Assembly (NCBI RefSeq): GCF_000143415.4
Contig: NW_003314400.1
Location: 7,238 to 71,237 of the forward strand
Direction: 5' to 3'
Origin: Selaginella moellendorffii
Lineage: Eukaryota; Streptophyta; Lycopodiopsida; Selaginellales; Selaginellaceae
Length of the DNA: 64,000 nucleotides
Part shown: positions 1 through 12,031 of the stretch, piece by piece
How positions within the stretch are numbered: position 1 is the stretch's first letter
Layout of the letters: the number at the start of each line of letters is the position of its first letter
Notes under the pieces: model-generated
The model's database searches: none
What the model saw: only the letters and a program-made list of their open reading frames with translations
Told to the model about the DNA's origin: nothing
Program-made: the position numbers and the translations under genes

Positions 1-640
1 ATCTCAGTGCTCCACATGCTGCAAAAAAAAGGCTGGATTGGCTGGAGCGAGCTTTTGGCCGGGAAGTGCTGCTTGGGATGCCATCGAATTCCACGTTCCA
101 AAGCTCCTGGAGATGGGAGACGTTCCTGTCAAAGGTAAAGCTTCGATGAATCTAGAAGTTTGTTCTAAGAAAACATGGAAGTTTTCAAGAATGTGATAGA
201 GGGAGATGACAAGCTGATCTCTTACATCCCTGGAATGGAGCTAAGATCACAAGACATTCCACTCTTCATGCACGACGGAGAATTCCAGAAGGTCAGGGAA
301 GAGCAGTCATTGCATCTCTCCAAGAGGATCACACGGGATTCTTGGTTTCTGATAAACTCTGTCCATGACATCGAGCTGCGAGTTTTTGAAGCGATGAGGG
401 AAGGATTCGGGGCGAAGTTTGTGCCTGTTGGACCATTGTTTCCTCTCAAGGGAGAAGCGATCAATTCAACTGGATTGAAAGAGGTTAGCCTGAGAACTCC
501 AGATGAATCTTGTCTTCCATGGCTAGAGCTTGGTTCTCTATGTTTTGTTTGGAAGCATCTCCTTCATGACTGCCAAGCAATTTGAGGAGATCACATTGGG
601 ATTGGAGGCAAGCAAGGTTCCTTTCCTCTGGGTGATATGA
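1..640 (+). pseudogene. UDP-glycosyltransferase pseudogene, truncated copy (copy 0)
   Basis: This is the 3' part of a family-1 glycosyltransferase relic that enters from the left edge. It is nearly identical to 54482-55120 and shares its lesions with that copy. The longest open stretch (175-585) covers the linker and the start of the C-terminal domain, including a VGPLFPLKGE segment. It then leaves frame where the intact copy at 22944-24429 reads SVLYVSFGSISF, and homology stops before the PSPG sugar-nucleotide box, so no donor-binding site remains. The few differences from copy 2 (for example near positions 79 and 533) suggest recent duplication of an already broken gene. Product: none expected. 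Confidence 0.85.
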
Positions 641-1700
641 TCTTTGGTAATACTTTAATTATAATATTATAGTATATGGATTATCCATTTAAGATTGAAT
701 TTGATCTATCCATTATTATATATAAATATTAGTTATTAGGGGACAATTTATCTTTGGGAGGGAAAGTTTTTTAACAATGTTTTAGTTAGTGTTTAAAATT
801 ATCTTTTTGTTTTTATTCTTTCATTCTTTTTTAGATCTAGATTTGTGTTTGTACTGTTCTTCCTTTTTAGCTTTTATTACATACTATGCCATGCTATTGT
901 TGATTAAGGAGTGTGTTATTTAAAGCTATAAATGATATATCATTATTATCATCTAACAACATTGTTTATGTGATTGTATGTCAAGTTTTTGATGCTTATC
1001 ACATACTAATAGGTTTTTTACATTAGTCATTAGGCATAGTAGCATTGATCTTTATTGTGAGATGGACGAACCCTAAAGTAAAAAATCAGAGACTTTATTT
1101 TTGTTTAACTGTAATGCATATGGTTTTCACATCGTACCCTATGATGATTTACTATAGGATAACTACGAAGTAGAACTTTAACCCTCCACATGCTATATGC
1201 CACCTACTATGTGCCACATGCCATATGTCTAAGGATAGTATAGCAAAACCCAAGTTTCAAGACCTTAGGCCACTGAATGAAGGGGTAAAGCCAAACTCTT
1301 AAGTATAAAACAAAAAAGTGAAAGAAGTAGAGCATAGAACTCCTCTTGAGCATACAATCTAATGAATGAAGGGGTAGGAGCATAGTGCGACTTGGAATAA
1401 TCCTAAAACTTTTAATATCCCTATAACATACCTAAATTTGGGGTTAAATTTCAAATTAATTGCACTATGAAACAACGGTCTAATACACTCTCAATCCTAT
1501 AAACACGAGCACCCTATATTTAGCATCTACATGCTAAATGGTGCTAAATAATGTGTAACACAATTTTGGCATACTAGTGGCCTAACATAAGGAGGAGAAT
1601 ATGTTATTGACTAGAGTAGCATGGAGCTTGAGTTTAGACTTAAGCTGGCCAGACATAGAACAAGGAGCAACACAATCTAGTGGAAGCCAAATTAATACCT
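641..1700. other. AT-rich non-coding DNA with a dispersed repeat
   Basis: No gene is recognised. The first 85 bases still match the DNA downstream of UGT copy 2 (55121-55225). About 1080-1380 shares an ordered set of phrases with 26940-27130 (a GATTTA..TAGGATAAC start, GGCCACTRAA, and repeated AAAGGR motifs), so both are probably fragments of one old repeat. Confidence 0.5.
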
Positions 1701-2062
1701 TAATAGTTAATTATGCATTCCAACCATTATCTTTACTATACATTTGGAACCCTCTATACCCCTAAAGAACACACACTTTAGGCATTTACTATGAATACCA
1801 TATACTACTAAAATGAAATTAACACATAAAGCGTGATAGCGAAGGTGGGTAAACTATCATTACAATACCTTAAATGGTTAATTATGCATTCCAACCACCC
1901 TCTATACCCCTAAAGAACACACACTTTAGGCATTTACTATGAATACCATATAGTACTAAAATGGATTAACACATAAGGCGTGATAGCGAAGGTGGGTAAA
2001 CTATATAATACTAAAATGGAATTAACACATAAGGCGTGATAGCGAAGGTGGGTAAACTATCA
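1700..2062. repeat. Tandem repeat, about 150-bp units, two full and one partial
   Basis: The phrases AAAGAACACACACTTTAGGC, CATAARGCGTGATAGCGAAG and GTGGGTAAACTAT recur in the same order around 1763-1860 and 1911-1999. A shortened third unit at 2000-2060 holds only the second half. It ends where a TRIM long terminal repeat begins. Confidence 0.7.
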
Positions 2063-2652
2063 TGTAATGATAGTTTGGACTTCTCGAGAGGTCACCCAGC
2101 CCAGTATTATTCAAACCCAAGGACGCTTAACCCCAAATATCTCAAGACTCTTAATTGATTGGAAAAAAGGGTGCACTTTTATTCATGGGCTTTTTCCCTT
2201 TATATTTAAATCCTATGGATTGTCTCTCAAGTCGTTCTCTTTAGTTGCTTACAATCCATCATGCTTCTCTACAAGTTCATGCTATCATGAATGGAAGCTG
2301 AAAGCCACAGCTCTCCCAAGAGCCCCACTCTATTGACACCCTACCCCTCAGGTCGAGCCTAACAGGAACAAATTAGACTAGCCAAATATCAATTAACATA
2401 TGGTGTAATTCCCTTAACCAACCAATAGAGTTGAACCCAAGACCCCTCTAATACCAAATGTAAGTTCCTGAGTTTGAACTTCTCAGGAAGTCACCTAACC
2501 CAGTATTATTCAAACCCAAGGACGTTTAACCCCAAATATCCAAAGACCCTTAACTAATTGAAAAAGGGAGTGCATTCTTATTCATGGGCCCTTTCTCTCT
2601 ATATTTGAACCCCATGGATTGTTTTTCAAATTGTTCTCTTTGGTTGCTTACA
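2063..2652 (-). mobile_element. Degenerate TRIM retrotransposon (minus orientation)
   Basis: Two diverged copies of a roughly 190-bp terminal repeat lie at 2063-2262 and 2461-2652, each running TGTAA...CTTACA on the plus strand. The interior ends in AATACCAAA next to the right repeat, which is a decayed initiator-Met primer site (TTTGGTATT on the minus strand). Clean target duplication is not visible (TATCA versus TCAAT). It belongs to the same family as 12190-12762, 16476-17300 and 44532-45121. Confidence 0.75.
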
Positions 2653-3540
2653 TCAATATCATGGGTTCCTAACATTAGTAAGTGCAAGTCAATGAATGAG
2701 TTTCTTTAACAAAGTCAAGTATGTTTAACTAATAACATTTAAGAATTTTATCCTTATGTTCATCTAGTTAAGTGCATACGTGATGACTAGTTTCTCAACT
2801 AACTTGGGTGGAAATCATAAAGGGAACTAGCAGTACCAACCTCTTGTTGTTGTGGCAATAAGGAGAGAGTGTGCATAACGATTAACTGATAAATATCTTT
2901 CGATACCCAAAGTCATATTCGCAATACTCTCCTCCCCTTGGGGAAAATTAATGTCCTCGTCGATACATACATGAATCTAATAAACCGTCAAGAAAAAAAT
3001 TCAAAAAGTTAATAGAAAGCACATTATATGAGAAACACACCAATTTAAATGAGTGATGGAACTACCTCTCCTCTACATCTAAAGTCAATAAAACTCAAAC
3101 ACCCTCTGGCCATTACCAACAAAGAAATGATTAATAAAGTTAGCCACCCTTGCTACTCTAAGTATCACTCGGTATATAAAAGAATGATATATCATTGCCC
3201 ACAAGGATATAACGAGAGAGCTAAAGGCCCAACTCCCCTGAGCAAAAAATTAAACATATTGGGAAGATATAGACAATTATTATAAATTGGTAAATGAAGT
3301 TGTTTATATGACCATGTCTCTTTCAGAAAATGAGTTAATGAGAGAAAAGTAAGGACTTATGATCAGTCTATAATAATTATCCCTATAGTTATAGATTATA
3401 ACCATACACCAAAGTGTTGAAGTCAACCTGCCAAAACTATCCCAAAAACTAATGAACAAAAAAAATGTTTAATTGAAATATATTACTTTATTGATTGCAA
3501 GATTTATTATAAAGATTTACAAAAGTTATTTTTTATTATG
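2653..3540. other. AT-rich DNA, nothing recognised
   Basis: No gene, RNA or terminal repeat could be supported. A 78-codon open stretch at 3049-3285 has no recognisable motif and is treated as chance. Confidence 0.4.
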
Positions 3541-3636
3541 AGTCTCATACTCTGTGACAAGGTCACAAGCATGTGTAAGATTACTAAGAGGCTCCCAAGT
3601 TAATTCACAAGTAGGATAACCATGCCACTTAACTAA

Positions 3637-3825
3637 TTATTCTTTGGTATGACCACCACATTTTTGACAACATGATAAAATGTTTTCACCTTTGTATTCA
3701 GATTCACTGTTCAAAACTTCTAGTGGCAGACAAATCTCCCCTTCACATGCAACATCCATAGTGTATGGAGCTAATAAATTGGCATGAAATACATTATGAA
3801 CATTGGATATAGAAGATCTAACCAA
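3637..3825 (-). pseudogene. Gypsy integrase C-terminal relic
   Basis: The translated segment contains VHNVFHANLLAPY, which matches the conserved integrase-tail phrase IHPVFHVSLLKPY of plant gypsy elements. The rest is decayed. It is the 3' end of the old host element, in the same orientation as the RT relic at 13248-13565. Confidence 0.7.
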
Positions 3826-4620
3826 TAAGATATATCATCAATCCATTTCAAAACTTGATAGGTCTAATATATCTTGGTAACAGCTTCCGAGATAAAAATC
3901 TTTTAATATTCAAGTTTTGGGAAGATAGCTACACTTGATCTCTCACTTGATAAGATACAGTGTGATGATACTGATCCTTATCATGTTGATACTTATCCTA
4001 AGCTTTGCCCATCACCACAGTAGCTCTAAACCAACTGTGGCATAGCTTCTTCACATAAGTCTCAACAGCCAAGACTAACACTTTAGACATTGATTTTGGT
4101 ACAAAAATCTATTAAAGAACCCCATGAGCATTCCCTTGCAGCATCTCCTATGGAGAACAATTAATAACACTATGAAATGTGTTGTTATAACAAATTTTTG
4201 CTGTGTCCAAATGCTCAACCTAGTCACGTTAGTTCACTACAACATAATACCACTAATAATCCCTAATTTCAGCATTCAAACGTTCTCTCTACCCATCAGT
4301 TTGAGGATGATAAATTGTACTAAACTTCAACTTGGTATTGAATAACTGGAATAGTATGCCCTAAAACTTCCCCGTAAATCTCAAATCTTTATCTGAGATC
4401 ATTTCTTCATGAAGACTACAAACCTGTACTGCTTTATGGAAAAAGAGCTTTGCTACTTACTTGGCATTCACTGTTTCCATAGTTGGAATGAAGTGTGCAA
4501 TCTTCGACAACCAATTCACAACCACCATCAAAGTATTATAACCCTTAGACTTTAGCAAGAAAATGACAAAATTAAGTGTCACACTTTGAAATAGCCATGC
4601 CAGTGCTGGAATGCATTACA

Positions 4621-5781
4621 TGTAAGCCACAAATTTTTCCTTTCCAATTTGCCAGCTTACCTTGTCTATCCGACCAACTCTGCCTTGGCTTGTGCTAAGT
4701 TCCCTCGCCAAGGTTCCCGCCTATGGTACCAGCTCCTACTTGGTCCTACTTGGTTTCAGCTACTCATTGCACGAGCAACGGAGTGTTAGCCATCCATCTA
4801 CGGATTCCCAAATTTCTCCCAATCCCCCTCCTGGGTTAGACTGGACTTAAGGTTCGGCTACACTCCCCGCAGGCACAAGCAGCCAAGCACACCAAGCCTC
4901 CAGGTTCCTAACACCCCTTGGTACCACAAGACTTGATCATGGGACCCTCTAAATCCCAAGTCTTGGGTGCAGCACTTGCTTCAGGACGTCGGGGCGAAAC
5001 ACCGTGGCCTAACGGCCCGGTATGGGTACCTCTACCCCCCCACTTCCATCCCGAAGGGAAGCCCCAAGCCCCTAGGAAGGGCGAGGACCAATGAGCCACA
5101 AGGTACTCAAGTGGGGCACCACTCCACATGAGCCGGGAGCACCGCAGTCAGTTTCCCTTTCGGGAGTGGGAGCTGCTCTTGAGCACTTCCCTGGGTGGCC
5201 CCTCCGGCACCACTCAAGCCCATGCTCACTCCCACCCAAGGCCCTTCGGCCCCAGTCTCAACCTCAAGTCAGTTTGGAAGCACCACTGGAGAGTTCCTTC
5301 AAGACTGGTTCCTGGACCTCACTATCCCTACTATACTTTTGGAACCCCCTGCAGCCCCCCCCCCCCTGGGAGACGCACGCTTTGGGCTTTCACCCCTTGA
5401 CCCGTATTAGTATTTGGACTTAGTCTCTGGCTCGATCTCGGACCCAATTTTGGATCTGACTTCAGATTCAGTCTCGGACTCGATCTCGGACTCGATCTCG
5501 GACCCGATCTCGGACTCGACCTCGGACCCGATCTCGGACTCGGTCTCGGACCCGATTTCGGATCTCGGACTCCGTCTCGAACTCGGTCTCGAACTCGGAC
5601 TCGAACTCGGTCCCCGAGTCGGTCTCAGACTCGTTTCCGGACTCTATCTCGAACTCGGTCCTAGAGTCGGTCTTGGACTCGATCTTCGACTTGGTCCCAT
5701 CCGATGAACTCTTTGTCATTTTGGTCATGCTTTTTGGGGTTCCTTTTAGCCTACGACACCTCGGCGAGTTGGTTCCTTACA
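4621..5781 (-). repeat. Chromovirus 3' LTR
   Basis: This 1161-bp LTR pairs with 10867-12031. It differs by scattered substitutions and short indels, including a poly-C length change near 5357. It contains the GAYTCGRTCTCG array (5414-5700). The long open frames across it on both strands come from low complexity and are not genes. Confidence 0.92.
5414..5700. repeat. GA(C/T)TCG-type 6/12-bp array in the LTR
   Basis: Imperfect repetition of units such as CTCGGACTCGAT and CTCGGACCCGAT. The same array, with different unit composition, occurs in the partner LTR (11672-11950) and in the two solo LTRs (14148-14650 and 44390-44520). It is therefore a recurrent internal feature of this LTR family. 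Confidence 0.85.
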
Positions 5782-5800
5782 ACTCCACCACCCATAGAAG
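5782..5800 (-). other. Probable polypurine tract of the chromovirus
   Basis: On the minus strand, the sequence abutting the 3' LTR reads GGGTGGTGGAGT and is followed directly by TGTAAGGAACC. That is the position and composition expected of a plus-strand primer. Confidence 0.6.
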
Positions 5801-6184
5801 AAGTTCGATGCCCACATCGAACGTCTCGTTTTATCCTACGACTTGTTGACCATGTCTCCGGGGGCATCCCCCCACTTAGCGGTGTGCCTAAGTTAGCCTC
5901 CCCAGTCAAGAGCCCATGACAACGGAATATAGGTGTCCCTATACCCCTCACCTCACCACGCCCTAGTATGGGGTCGGGACTTGAACCCAGCCTTGCTTTA
6001 CTAGGGGGTTGGGACTTGAACCCAACCTCTGTAGAATACGTCTACGGATGCGACATCCCCGCGAGGAGTCGGGAGTAGTGCCCTACACCTGGTCGACTTA
6101 TCCAACCCATGCTAATTAGCTTACCTTCGGCACGCCTTCGGGTCCTAACATAAGCCATTTGCTCAACTTTGCAAATTGATATTT

Positions 6185-6589
6185 TTAATTGAACTTTGCA
6201 TAAGTACATAGAGTTCTGCCTTGTAGAAATTCCTCCACTAGATCTCGCGCGTTCGCTAAGTTCTCCTCCGGTTCCCATGTTGCTTCGCAGTGTGGAAATC
6301 CTTTCCACTTCACATGGAACTCTCTCACCTCGCGTCCTTGTCGCTTGCTCTTGCGCGCATTGAGGATGGCCTCGACTTCGTATTCCTCTTCCCTTTGGAT
6401 AACCTCAGGTAAAGGTCTCACTTGGTCCTTGCGAAGCGGATCCTCAAAGTACGGCTTGAGTAAGTTCACGTGGAACACTGGGTGCATCTTCCCCATCTCT
6501 CGAGGAAGTCGGAGTCGGTAAGCCACTTTACCGATTCGTGCCTCAATCTCGTAAGGCCCCGCGAACCTGCTTAAGGAACTCAAGATCAA
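6185..6589 (-). pseudogene. Chromovirus integrase tail and chromodomain
   Basis: The reading contains the integrase-tail phrase MHPVFHVNLLKPYF. It is followed by a chromodomain (EEYEVEAILNAR, then FHVKWKGFP and ATWEPEENL), with the aromatic and acidic positions typical of a methyl-lysine reader fold. Chromodomains at this place define chromoviruses, where they are known to bias integration toward heterochromatin. The segment is out of frame with the upstream integrase by one frame change near 6590-6615, so it is not translated with it in this copy. Confidence 0.88.
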
Positions 6590-6614
6590 TTCATTTACAG
6601 GAATACATGCATCT

Positions 6615-7541
6615 TTACCTTTGGGTCAACTTTCGGCTGATCCCACTTGGTAGTCTGAGGTTCTTGGTGTTCAGCCACACCTTCTCCCCAGCTTGGAACT
6701 CTACATCCCGACGCTTTTGGTTCGCGTATTTGGTTTGCCTTTGTTGAGCCCGTTCCAAGGAATCCCTCACTAGATTCCAAATGCTGAGTCTTTCCGCCGT
6801 GAATGCCTCCACTGCGGGCAACTCTCCATGATACTCGGCCACGCCGAGTTCCACAGGACCTTCAATAGCTCGCCCATTGATGACTTCCCATGGACTCACC
6901 CCGATACTCGAATGTGGTGAGTTGTTATAACACATTTCCGCAAGTCCCAAATGACTTACCCAATCGGTCTGGTCTCCCGAGACATAGCATCGCAAATAAT
7001 CCTCCAGCTGCCTATTCACCCTTTCTGTTTGTCCGTCTGTCTGTGGGTGATAGGCTGTGTTGAATTTCAACTTGGTGCGATACTGTTCCAGGAGAGTCCT
7101 CAAGAACCTACTGGTGAAGATCTTATCTTGATCTGAGATGATCTCTTCCGGTCTTCCCCACACTCGAACCACTTGTTCAAAGAATAGCTTTGCCACACTT
7201 TCCGCATCCACCTCTGTTGTGGTGGGTATGAAATGTGCCATTTTCAAAAATCGGTCCACCACCACAAATATCGCATCAAACCCCTCGCTTGGGGAAAGTC
7301 CTGTGATGAAGTCCATTGTAAGACATTTCCACGGACGATCTGGAATTGGGATGCTTTGCAACAAGGCCCCACTAGCCTTAGTCACGGCTTTTACCTGCTG
7401 ACATGTTGGACATGTCTTTACATAGTCTTGGACGTCCTTAGCCATATCTGGCCAATGGTACTTCCTTTTGAGTAAGCCCATCGTCTTGGGCACTCCACCG
7501 TGTCCCACAAGAGGTCCGTCATGACACTCTTCTAATGCCAC
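6615..7541 (-). pseudogene. Chromovirus integrase core
   Basis: A 308-codon stretch of integrase. The HHCC zinc-binding region is at residues 5-50 (CHDG, GHGG, then CPTCQQ). The catalytic core has Asp in LTMDFITG, Asp in ISDQDKIF and Glu in GQTERVNR, so the DDE triad is intact. It is followed by SSIGVSPWEVINGR. The domain would join cDNA ends to host DNA. It lies in a different frame from both RT and the chromodomain, so it is a preserved fragment and not a translatable polyprotein. The flanking old element has a homologous but far more decayed integrase. Confidence 0.9.
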
Positions 7542-7645
7542 TTCCTTAGTTCCCCTTCTGGAACATACACCCTCGTTTGCTTGTAATAGATGAGTCCGTT
7601 GCGTTCCGCATAGCCCGTTTTCTCTTCCGTTGGCAGCTCACCTCT

Positions 7646-8728
7646 CTAGTGAGCTTCCCGTGCCTCTAGATTCCTCAGCAACACTTCTTGTGTTAGACCA
7701 TCGTTCTCATATGCTGTCTGCACATCGTCCCAGAAGGTTGCTGTTGCGCTGGATATTGCCAACCTCAAGCTCGCTTTTCGACTTAGCGCATCCGCCACGA
7801 TGTTGCTCTTCCCAGGCTTGTACAGAATCTCGCAATCAAACTCGGCCAAGGCATTGGCCCACTGACCTTGTTTCCCTCTTAGGTCGGGCTGTGACAAGAA
7901 GTGTTTCGTTGCCACATTGTCCGTGTAAACCTTGAAGTGTCTCCCAAGGTAGTGTCGCCACTCCTTGAGCGCCTTGACCACCGCAAACAATTCCTTCTCG
8001 TGGGCAGGCCACTTCTGTTGAGCCTTGTCCAACTTCTTCGAGAAGAACGCTACCGGATGGTTGTCTTGCTTCAAAACTGCGCCCAACGCAAAGTCTGAAG
8101 CATCCGTTTCTAGCTCAAAGTCCTTACCAAAGTCTGGTAATGCCAATACGGGAGCCTTCCTCAACTTCCCTTTGAGGTGGACGAATGCCGCCTCGCATTC
8201 CGCTGTCCACACCATCTTCCCTTTTCTTGTTTGGTCCATTAAGGGTAGGGCTACTCTCGAATAGTGTCTGATAAACTTTCGATAGTAGTTGCATAGCCCC
8301 AAGAATGCCCTCAACTCGTGTACATTCGATGGTCGCCCCCATTCCTGGATCGCTTGGACCTTCTCCGGGTCCACCTTGAGCCCGTCCTGGCCCACCACAT
8401 GCCCGAGAAACTTTACCTCTTGTTGAGCAAAGTCACATTTGCTCTCTTTAGCATACAGTTTGTGTTCCCTTAGTTTCTCAAACACCTTCGCCAAGTGTTC
8501 GGCATGTTCCTCTAGCATCTCGCTATAGATCAGGATGTCGTTGATATAGATGACCACGAAGTGATCCAGATAAGGTACAAAGATGTGGTTCATTAGCGCC
8601 GAAAACGTTGCCGACACATTGCATAGCCCAAAGAGCATCACCAGAAACTCGAAGCTCCCCAAACTATCGAACAGGTCCTCAATCCTGGGCAAAGGGTACT
8701 TGTTCTTCTTTGTATACTTGTTGAGCAA
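7646..8728 (-). pseudogene. Chromovirus reverse transcriptase and RNase H, with an internal deletion
   Basis: RT motifs are visible ([34 protein letters not shown]), then the RNase H domain ([38 protein letters not shown]). Two lesions hit RT. About 50 residues that normally lie between DLFDSL and FEFLV, including the first catalytic Asp, are missing. The YxDD box reads YIND, replacing one catalytic Asp by Asn. An in-frame TAG at 8729-8731 separates it from the RT N-terminus, which ends at CIDY. RNase H catalytic residues look intact. Confidence 0.9.
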
Positions 8729-9004
8729 CTAGTAGTCTATGCACATGCGCATAGATCCATCTTTCTTTTTCACAAATAACACCAGCGCCCCATATGGCGA
8801 CTTGCTCAACCTAACATACCTTTTGTCCACCAACTCCTCTAGTTGGCACTTGAGCTCCTTGAGTTCTTTTTCGTTCAAACGATAAGGGGGACGAACCACC
8901 GCCTCAGCACCCTCGACAAGCTCAATCTTATGTTCTATCGGTCGTGCTGGGGGTAGCCCCGCCGGTAGCTCCTCCGGCATGGTATCCTGGAATTGGTCCA
9001 ACAC
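8729..9004 (-). pseudogene. Chromovirus RT N-terminus (linker to CIDY)
   Basis: It contains PIEHKIELVEGAEAV, then RPPYRLNEKELKELK, SKSPYGALVLFVKKKDG and RMCIDY, which are the standard RT opening motifs of gypsy elements. It is in the same frame as gag, protease and downstream RT, and is bounded by stops near 9009 and at 8729. Confidence 0.9.
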
Positions 9005-9034
9005 CTGCTAGAGCACTAAAGGTACTTCTTCCAT

Positions 9035-9787
9035 TCATGTCTTTTTGTCACTCTTCACCGAGAGTAAGCACAAAAAGGCCGCCTTAGTTCCTTTAGTGAG
9101 TTGTCCTCTCGTGGACACCAGGTTTAAGCAAGAATCTTTGGCCTTGCTTTGCCCTACCTTTAGATCTTGGGCCTCCACCCTAGATCTTCTTCCTTGGGCA
9201 TTCGCCAGTACCACAAGGTTTCTACCTTGTCCATGCAGGGCTACCACGAATCGATTGAACCAGTCCATTCCGAAGATCACATCAAATCCCGCCATATCCA
9301 ACACGGTGAAATCCATGTCCACCTTCCAAGTCCCCACTTCGACTCTCGCTTGTCGAAGTACCTCATCGGTGCTTTAGCTACCTTGAACAAACTCTATAGT
9401 CCTTGGTTCGCCTAGCCGCTGCACCGTTAGTCCGGCTTGCCGGACTATGTCTGCAGCCACAAAATTATCCGAAGCACCCGTGTCAATAAGGATCTTAACA
9501 AAGCTACCTCTGAGCTTCCCTCGGAGGGCTAGTAGATGTCGCGAACGACTCTCTACCAAAGTTGCTCGTGTAATGAGTAACTTTGAGTTAGGGACTGGAT
9601 CACATACCTCTGTTTGGACTTCACCCAACTTGATGGCCATATTGGCTCTGGCCTTCTTCGGGTAGGGACATTCCCTCGAGAAGTGTCCCGCTTCACCGCA
9701 GTTGTAGCATACGTTTTTTCCCACGCTGCTATACGACTTGACCTTCTTATCCGTGGGTTTGTCTCTTTTCGCTTGACTCCCCCACAT
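9035..9787 (-). pseudogene. Chromovirus zinc knuckle and aspartic protease
   Basis: The CCHC knuckle reads CYNCGEAGHFSREC. The retropepsin active site is ILIDTGASDNFVA, followed by ADIVRQAGL and, after an in-frame TAA at 9374-9376, by FDVIFGMDWF. The protease would mature the gag-pol precursor. It is in frame with gag, from which it is separated by a TGA at 9866-9868, and it ends at stops at 9035 and about 9009. Confidence 0.88.
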
Positions 9788-9865
9788 ACTCGCTTGCTGG
9801 CCACTGGATTTGCCTTTCCAGAACCCCGAGGACTTATTCTTAGAGAAACTCTTCTTGAATTTCCC

Positions 9866-10807
9866 TCAGCTAAATGTTCCCCTTGGTTTGGCCCCTTTGC
9901 TAAACGTGGATCCCGATCCCTTTGTGTTCCCCTTTCGCAAGTTATCGTTGAAATGCACCTTGATGGCTGCATCCAACGCTTCCTTGTAGTTGGTCGGGTT
10001 CCACCACATCACTTCGTCGCGAGCCCAGGTTTGCAAACCTGATATGAAGGCATGGAATGCATCCATATCCCCCATGTCCGTGACAAGTATCCTCTTTGCC
10101 ATAAACCCATTCACATACTCCTGAATGGTTCCGGTCTGCTTCAGCCTACTCAGCTCGTCCCTTAGATGTAGAGTAGCATTCGGAGGAACGTAAGTTGCAC
10201 GGAGCCTCGCTTTCATCATTTCCCAAGTGGCCACCGGTCTTTCGTTGGCCTCTGTCGTTCTCCACCAAGACTTGGCATTATCTGCCAAGTATGGTTTTGC
10301 ACATGGGACCTTCTCCGAGCTCGGTAATCGTAACGCTCGGAAGTAGTCCTTCATATCATAAAACCAATCCTCCACCACCTTATAGTCATTCACTCCCTTA
10401 AAGACTGGTGGGGGCTTTGGTTTGTACTTGGGAATTGCCTGAGGGACTGATTCCACTTCAGTCTGTTCAACCTTGTCTGGTTTTGCCTCAGTCCCTATCG
10501 AAGGGTCCGCACCTTTTGCGCTGCCAGCATCCGCAGTCTTTCGCTTTTTCTTCCGCTTCTCATCACGCTTTAGCTTGCGTATGAGAGTTTCCAGCAGGGC
10601 ATTAGTCTGTGCCAATTGTCGTTCTAGAACGTCCAATCGAGCCTTGGACAACCGAACCTCACCACCAAACTCCTGTTTGGAAGTTGCCTCACTGGAGTCC
10701 TCCTCATGCAAGGATTCCTCATCCATAGCCTCCTGTTCGACCGGAGGCTCCAGCTCTGGAGGAGGTTCCGTCTCTGCCTGGGTTCGCTTACGTCCTGCCC
10801 TTGCCAT
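9866..10807 (-). pseudogene. Chromovirus gag
   Basis: A 313-codon open frame starting at an ATG 60 bases inside the primer site. The N-terminus is acidic and basic, with a probable coiled coil (RLSKARLDVLERQLAQTNAL). It is followed by a retrotransposon gag core (VEDWFYDMKDYF, AKSWWRTTE, MKARLRATYVPPN, RLKQTGTIQEYVNGF). It would assemble the virus-like particle. It ends at a TGA, and the same frame then continues for thousands of bases, so the stop is a lesion in an originally continuous gag-pol. Confidence 0.88.
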
Positions 10808-10851
10808 CTCCCAGCAATCCGCCTCTATCCTTTGCTAGAACTGAGGAAGAG

Positions 10852-10863
10852 GCTCCGATACCA
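10852..10863 (-). other. Primer binding site, initiator Met tRNA
   Basis: On the minus strand this reads TGGTATCGGAGC, three bases inside the 5' LTR. It differs from the plant initiator-Met tRNA complement TGGTATCAGAGC at one base. Confidence 0.9.
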
Positions 10864-10866
10864 AAT

Positions 10867-12031
10867 TGTAAGCCACAAATTTTTCCTTTCCAATTTGCGA
10901 GCTTACCTCGTCTATCCGACCAACTCTGCCTTGGCTTGTGCTAAGTTCCCTCGCCAAGGTTCCCGCCTATGGTACCAGCTCCTACTTGGTCCTACTTGGT
11001 TTTAGCTACTCATTGCACGAGCAACGAAGTGTTAGCCATCCATCTACGGATTCCCAAATCTCTCCCAATCCCCCTCCCGGGTTAGACTGGACTTAAGGTT
11101 CGGCTACACTCCCCGTAGGCACAAGCAGCCAAGCACACCAAGCCTCCAGGTTCCTAACACCCCTTGGTACCACAAGACTTGATCATGGGACCCTCTAAAT
11201 CCCAAGTCTTGGGTGCAGCACTTGCTTCGGGACGTCGGGGCGAAACACCGTGGCCTAACAGCCCGGTATGGGTACTTCTACCCCCCCACTTCCATCCCGA
11301 AGGGAAGACCCAAGCCCCTAGGAAGGGCGAGGACCAATGAGCCACAAGGTACTCAAGTGGGGCACCACTCCACATGAGCCAAGAGCACCGCAGTCAATTT
11401 CCCTTTCGGGAGTGGGAGCTGCTCTTGAGCACTTCCCTGGGTGGCCCCTCCGGCACCACTCAAGCCCATGCTCACTCCCACCCAAGGCCCCTCGGCCCCA
11501 GTCTCAACCTCAAGTCAGTTTGGAAGCACCACTGGAGAGTTCCTTCAAGACTGGTTCCTGGACCTCACTATTCCTACTATACTTTTGGAACCCCCTGCAG
11601 CTCCCCCCCCCCGCCCCCCTGGGAGACGCACGCTTTAGGCTTTCACCCCTTGACCCGTATTAGTATTTGACTTAGTCTCTGGCTCGATCTCGGACCCGAT
11701 TTCGGATCCGACTTCGGATTCGGTCTCGGACTCGATCTCGGACTCGATCTCGGACCCGATCTCGAACCCGACCTCGGACCCGACCTCGGACTCGGTCTCG
11801 GACCCGATTTCGGATCTCGGACTCCGTCTCGAACTCGGTCTCGAACTCGGACTCGAACTCGGTCCCCGAGTTGGTCTCGGACTCGTTTCCGGACTCTATC
11901 TCGAACTCGGTCCTAGAGTCGGTCTTGGACTCGATCTTCGACTTGGTCCCATCCGATGAACTCTTTGTCATTTTGGTCATGCTTTTGGGGTTCCTTTAGC
12001 CTACGACACCTCGGCGAGTTGGTTCCTTACA
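10867..12031 (-). repeat. Chromovirus 5' LTR
   Basis: 1165 bp, TGTAAGG...GGCTTACA on the minus strand. It includes the GAYTCG-type array at 11672-11950. The partner LTR is 4621-5781. Confidence 0.92.

Larger units (their letters stand above)
4621..12031 (-). mobile_element. Ty3/gypsy chromovirus, full length but inactive
   Basis: A 7.4 kb element read on the minus strand: 5' LTR 10867-12031, initiator-Met primer site, gag, protease, reverse transcriptase/RNase H, integrase, chromodomain, purine-rich tract, 3' LTR 4621-5781. LTR ends are TGTAAG...CTTACA in either orientation. It sits inside the integrase of an older gypsy element. The flanking 5-mers are TTACA (left) and CTTCT (right), so no target duplication is visible. 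Coding is destroyed by at least five in-frame stops between gag and RT, two frame changes around integrase and a deletion in RT, so this copy could move only in trans. Confidence 0.93.

Noticed and set aside
5414-5728. Asp/Ser-rich and Glu/Arg-rich open frames in the chromovirus LTRs
   Set aside because: Low-complexity translation of the CTCGGA array. The equivalent frames at 11672-11980 differ only by array drift.
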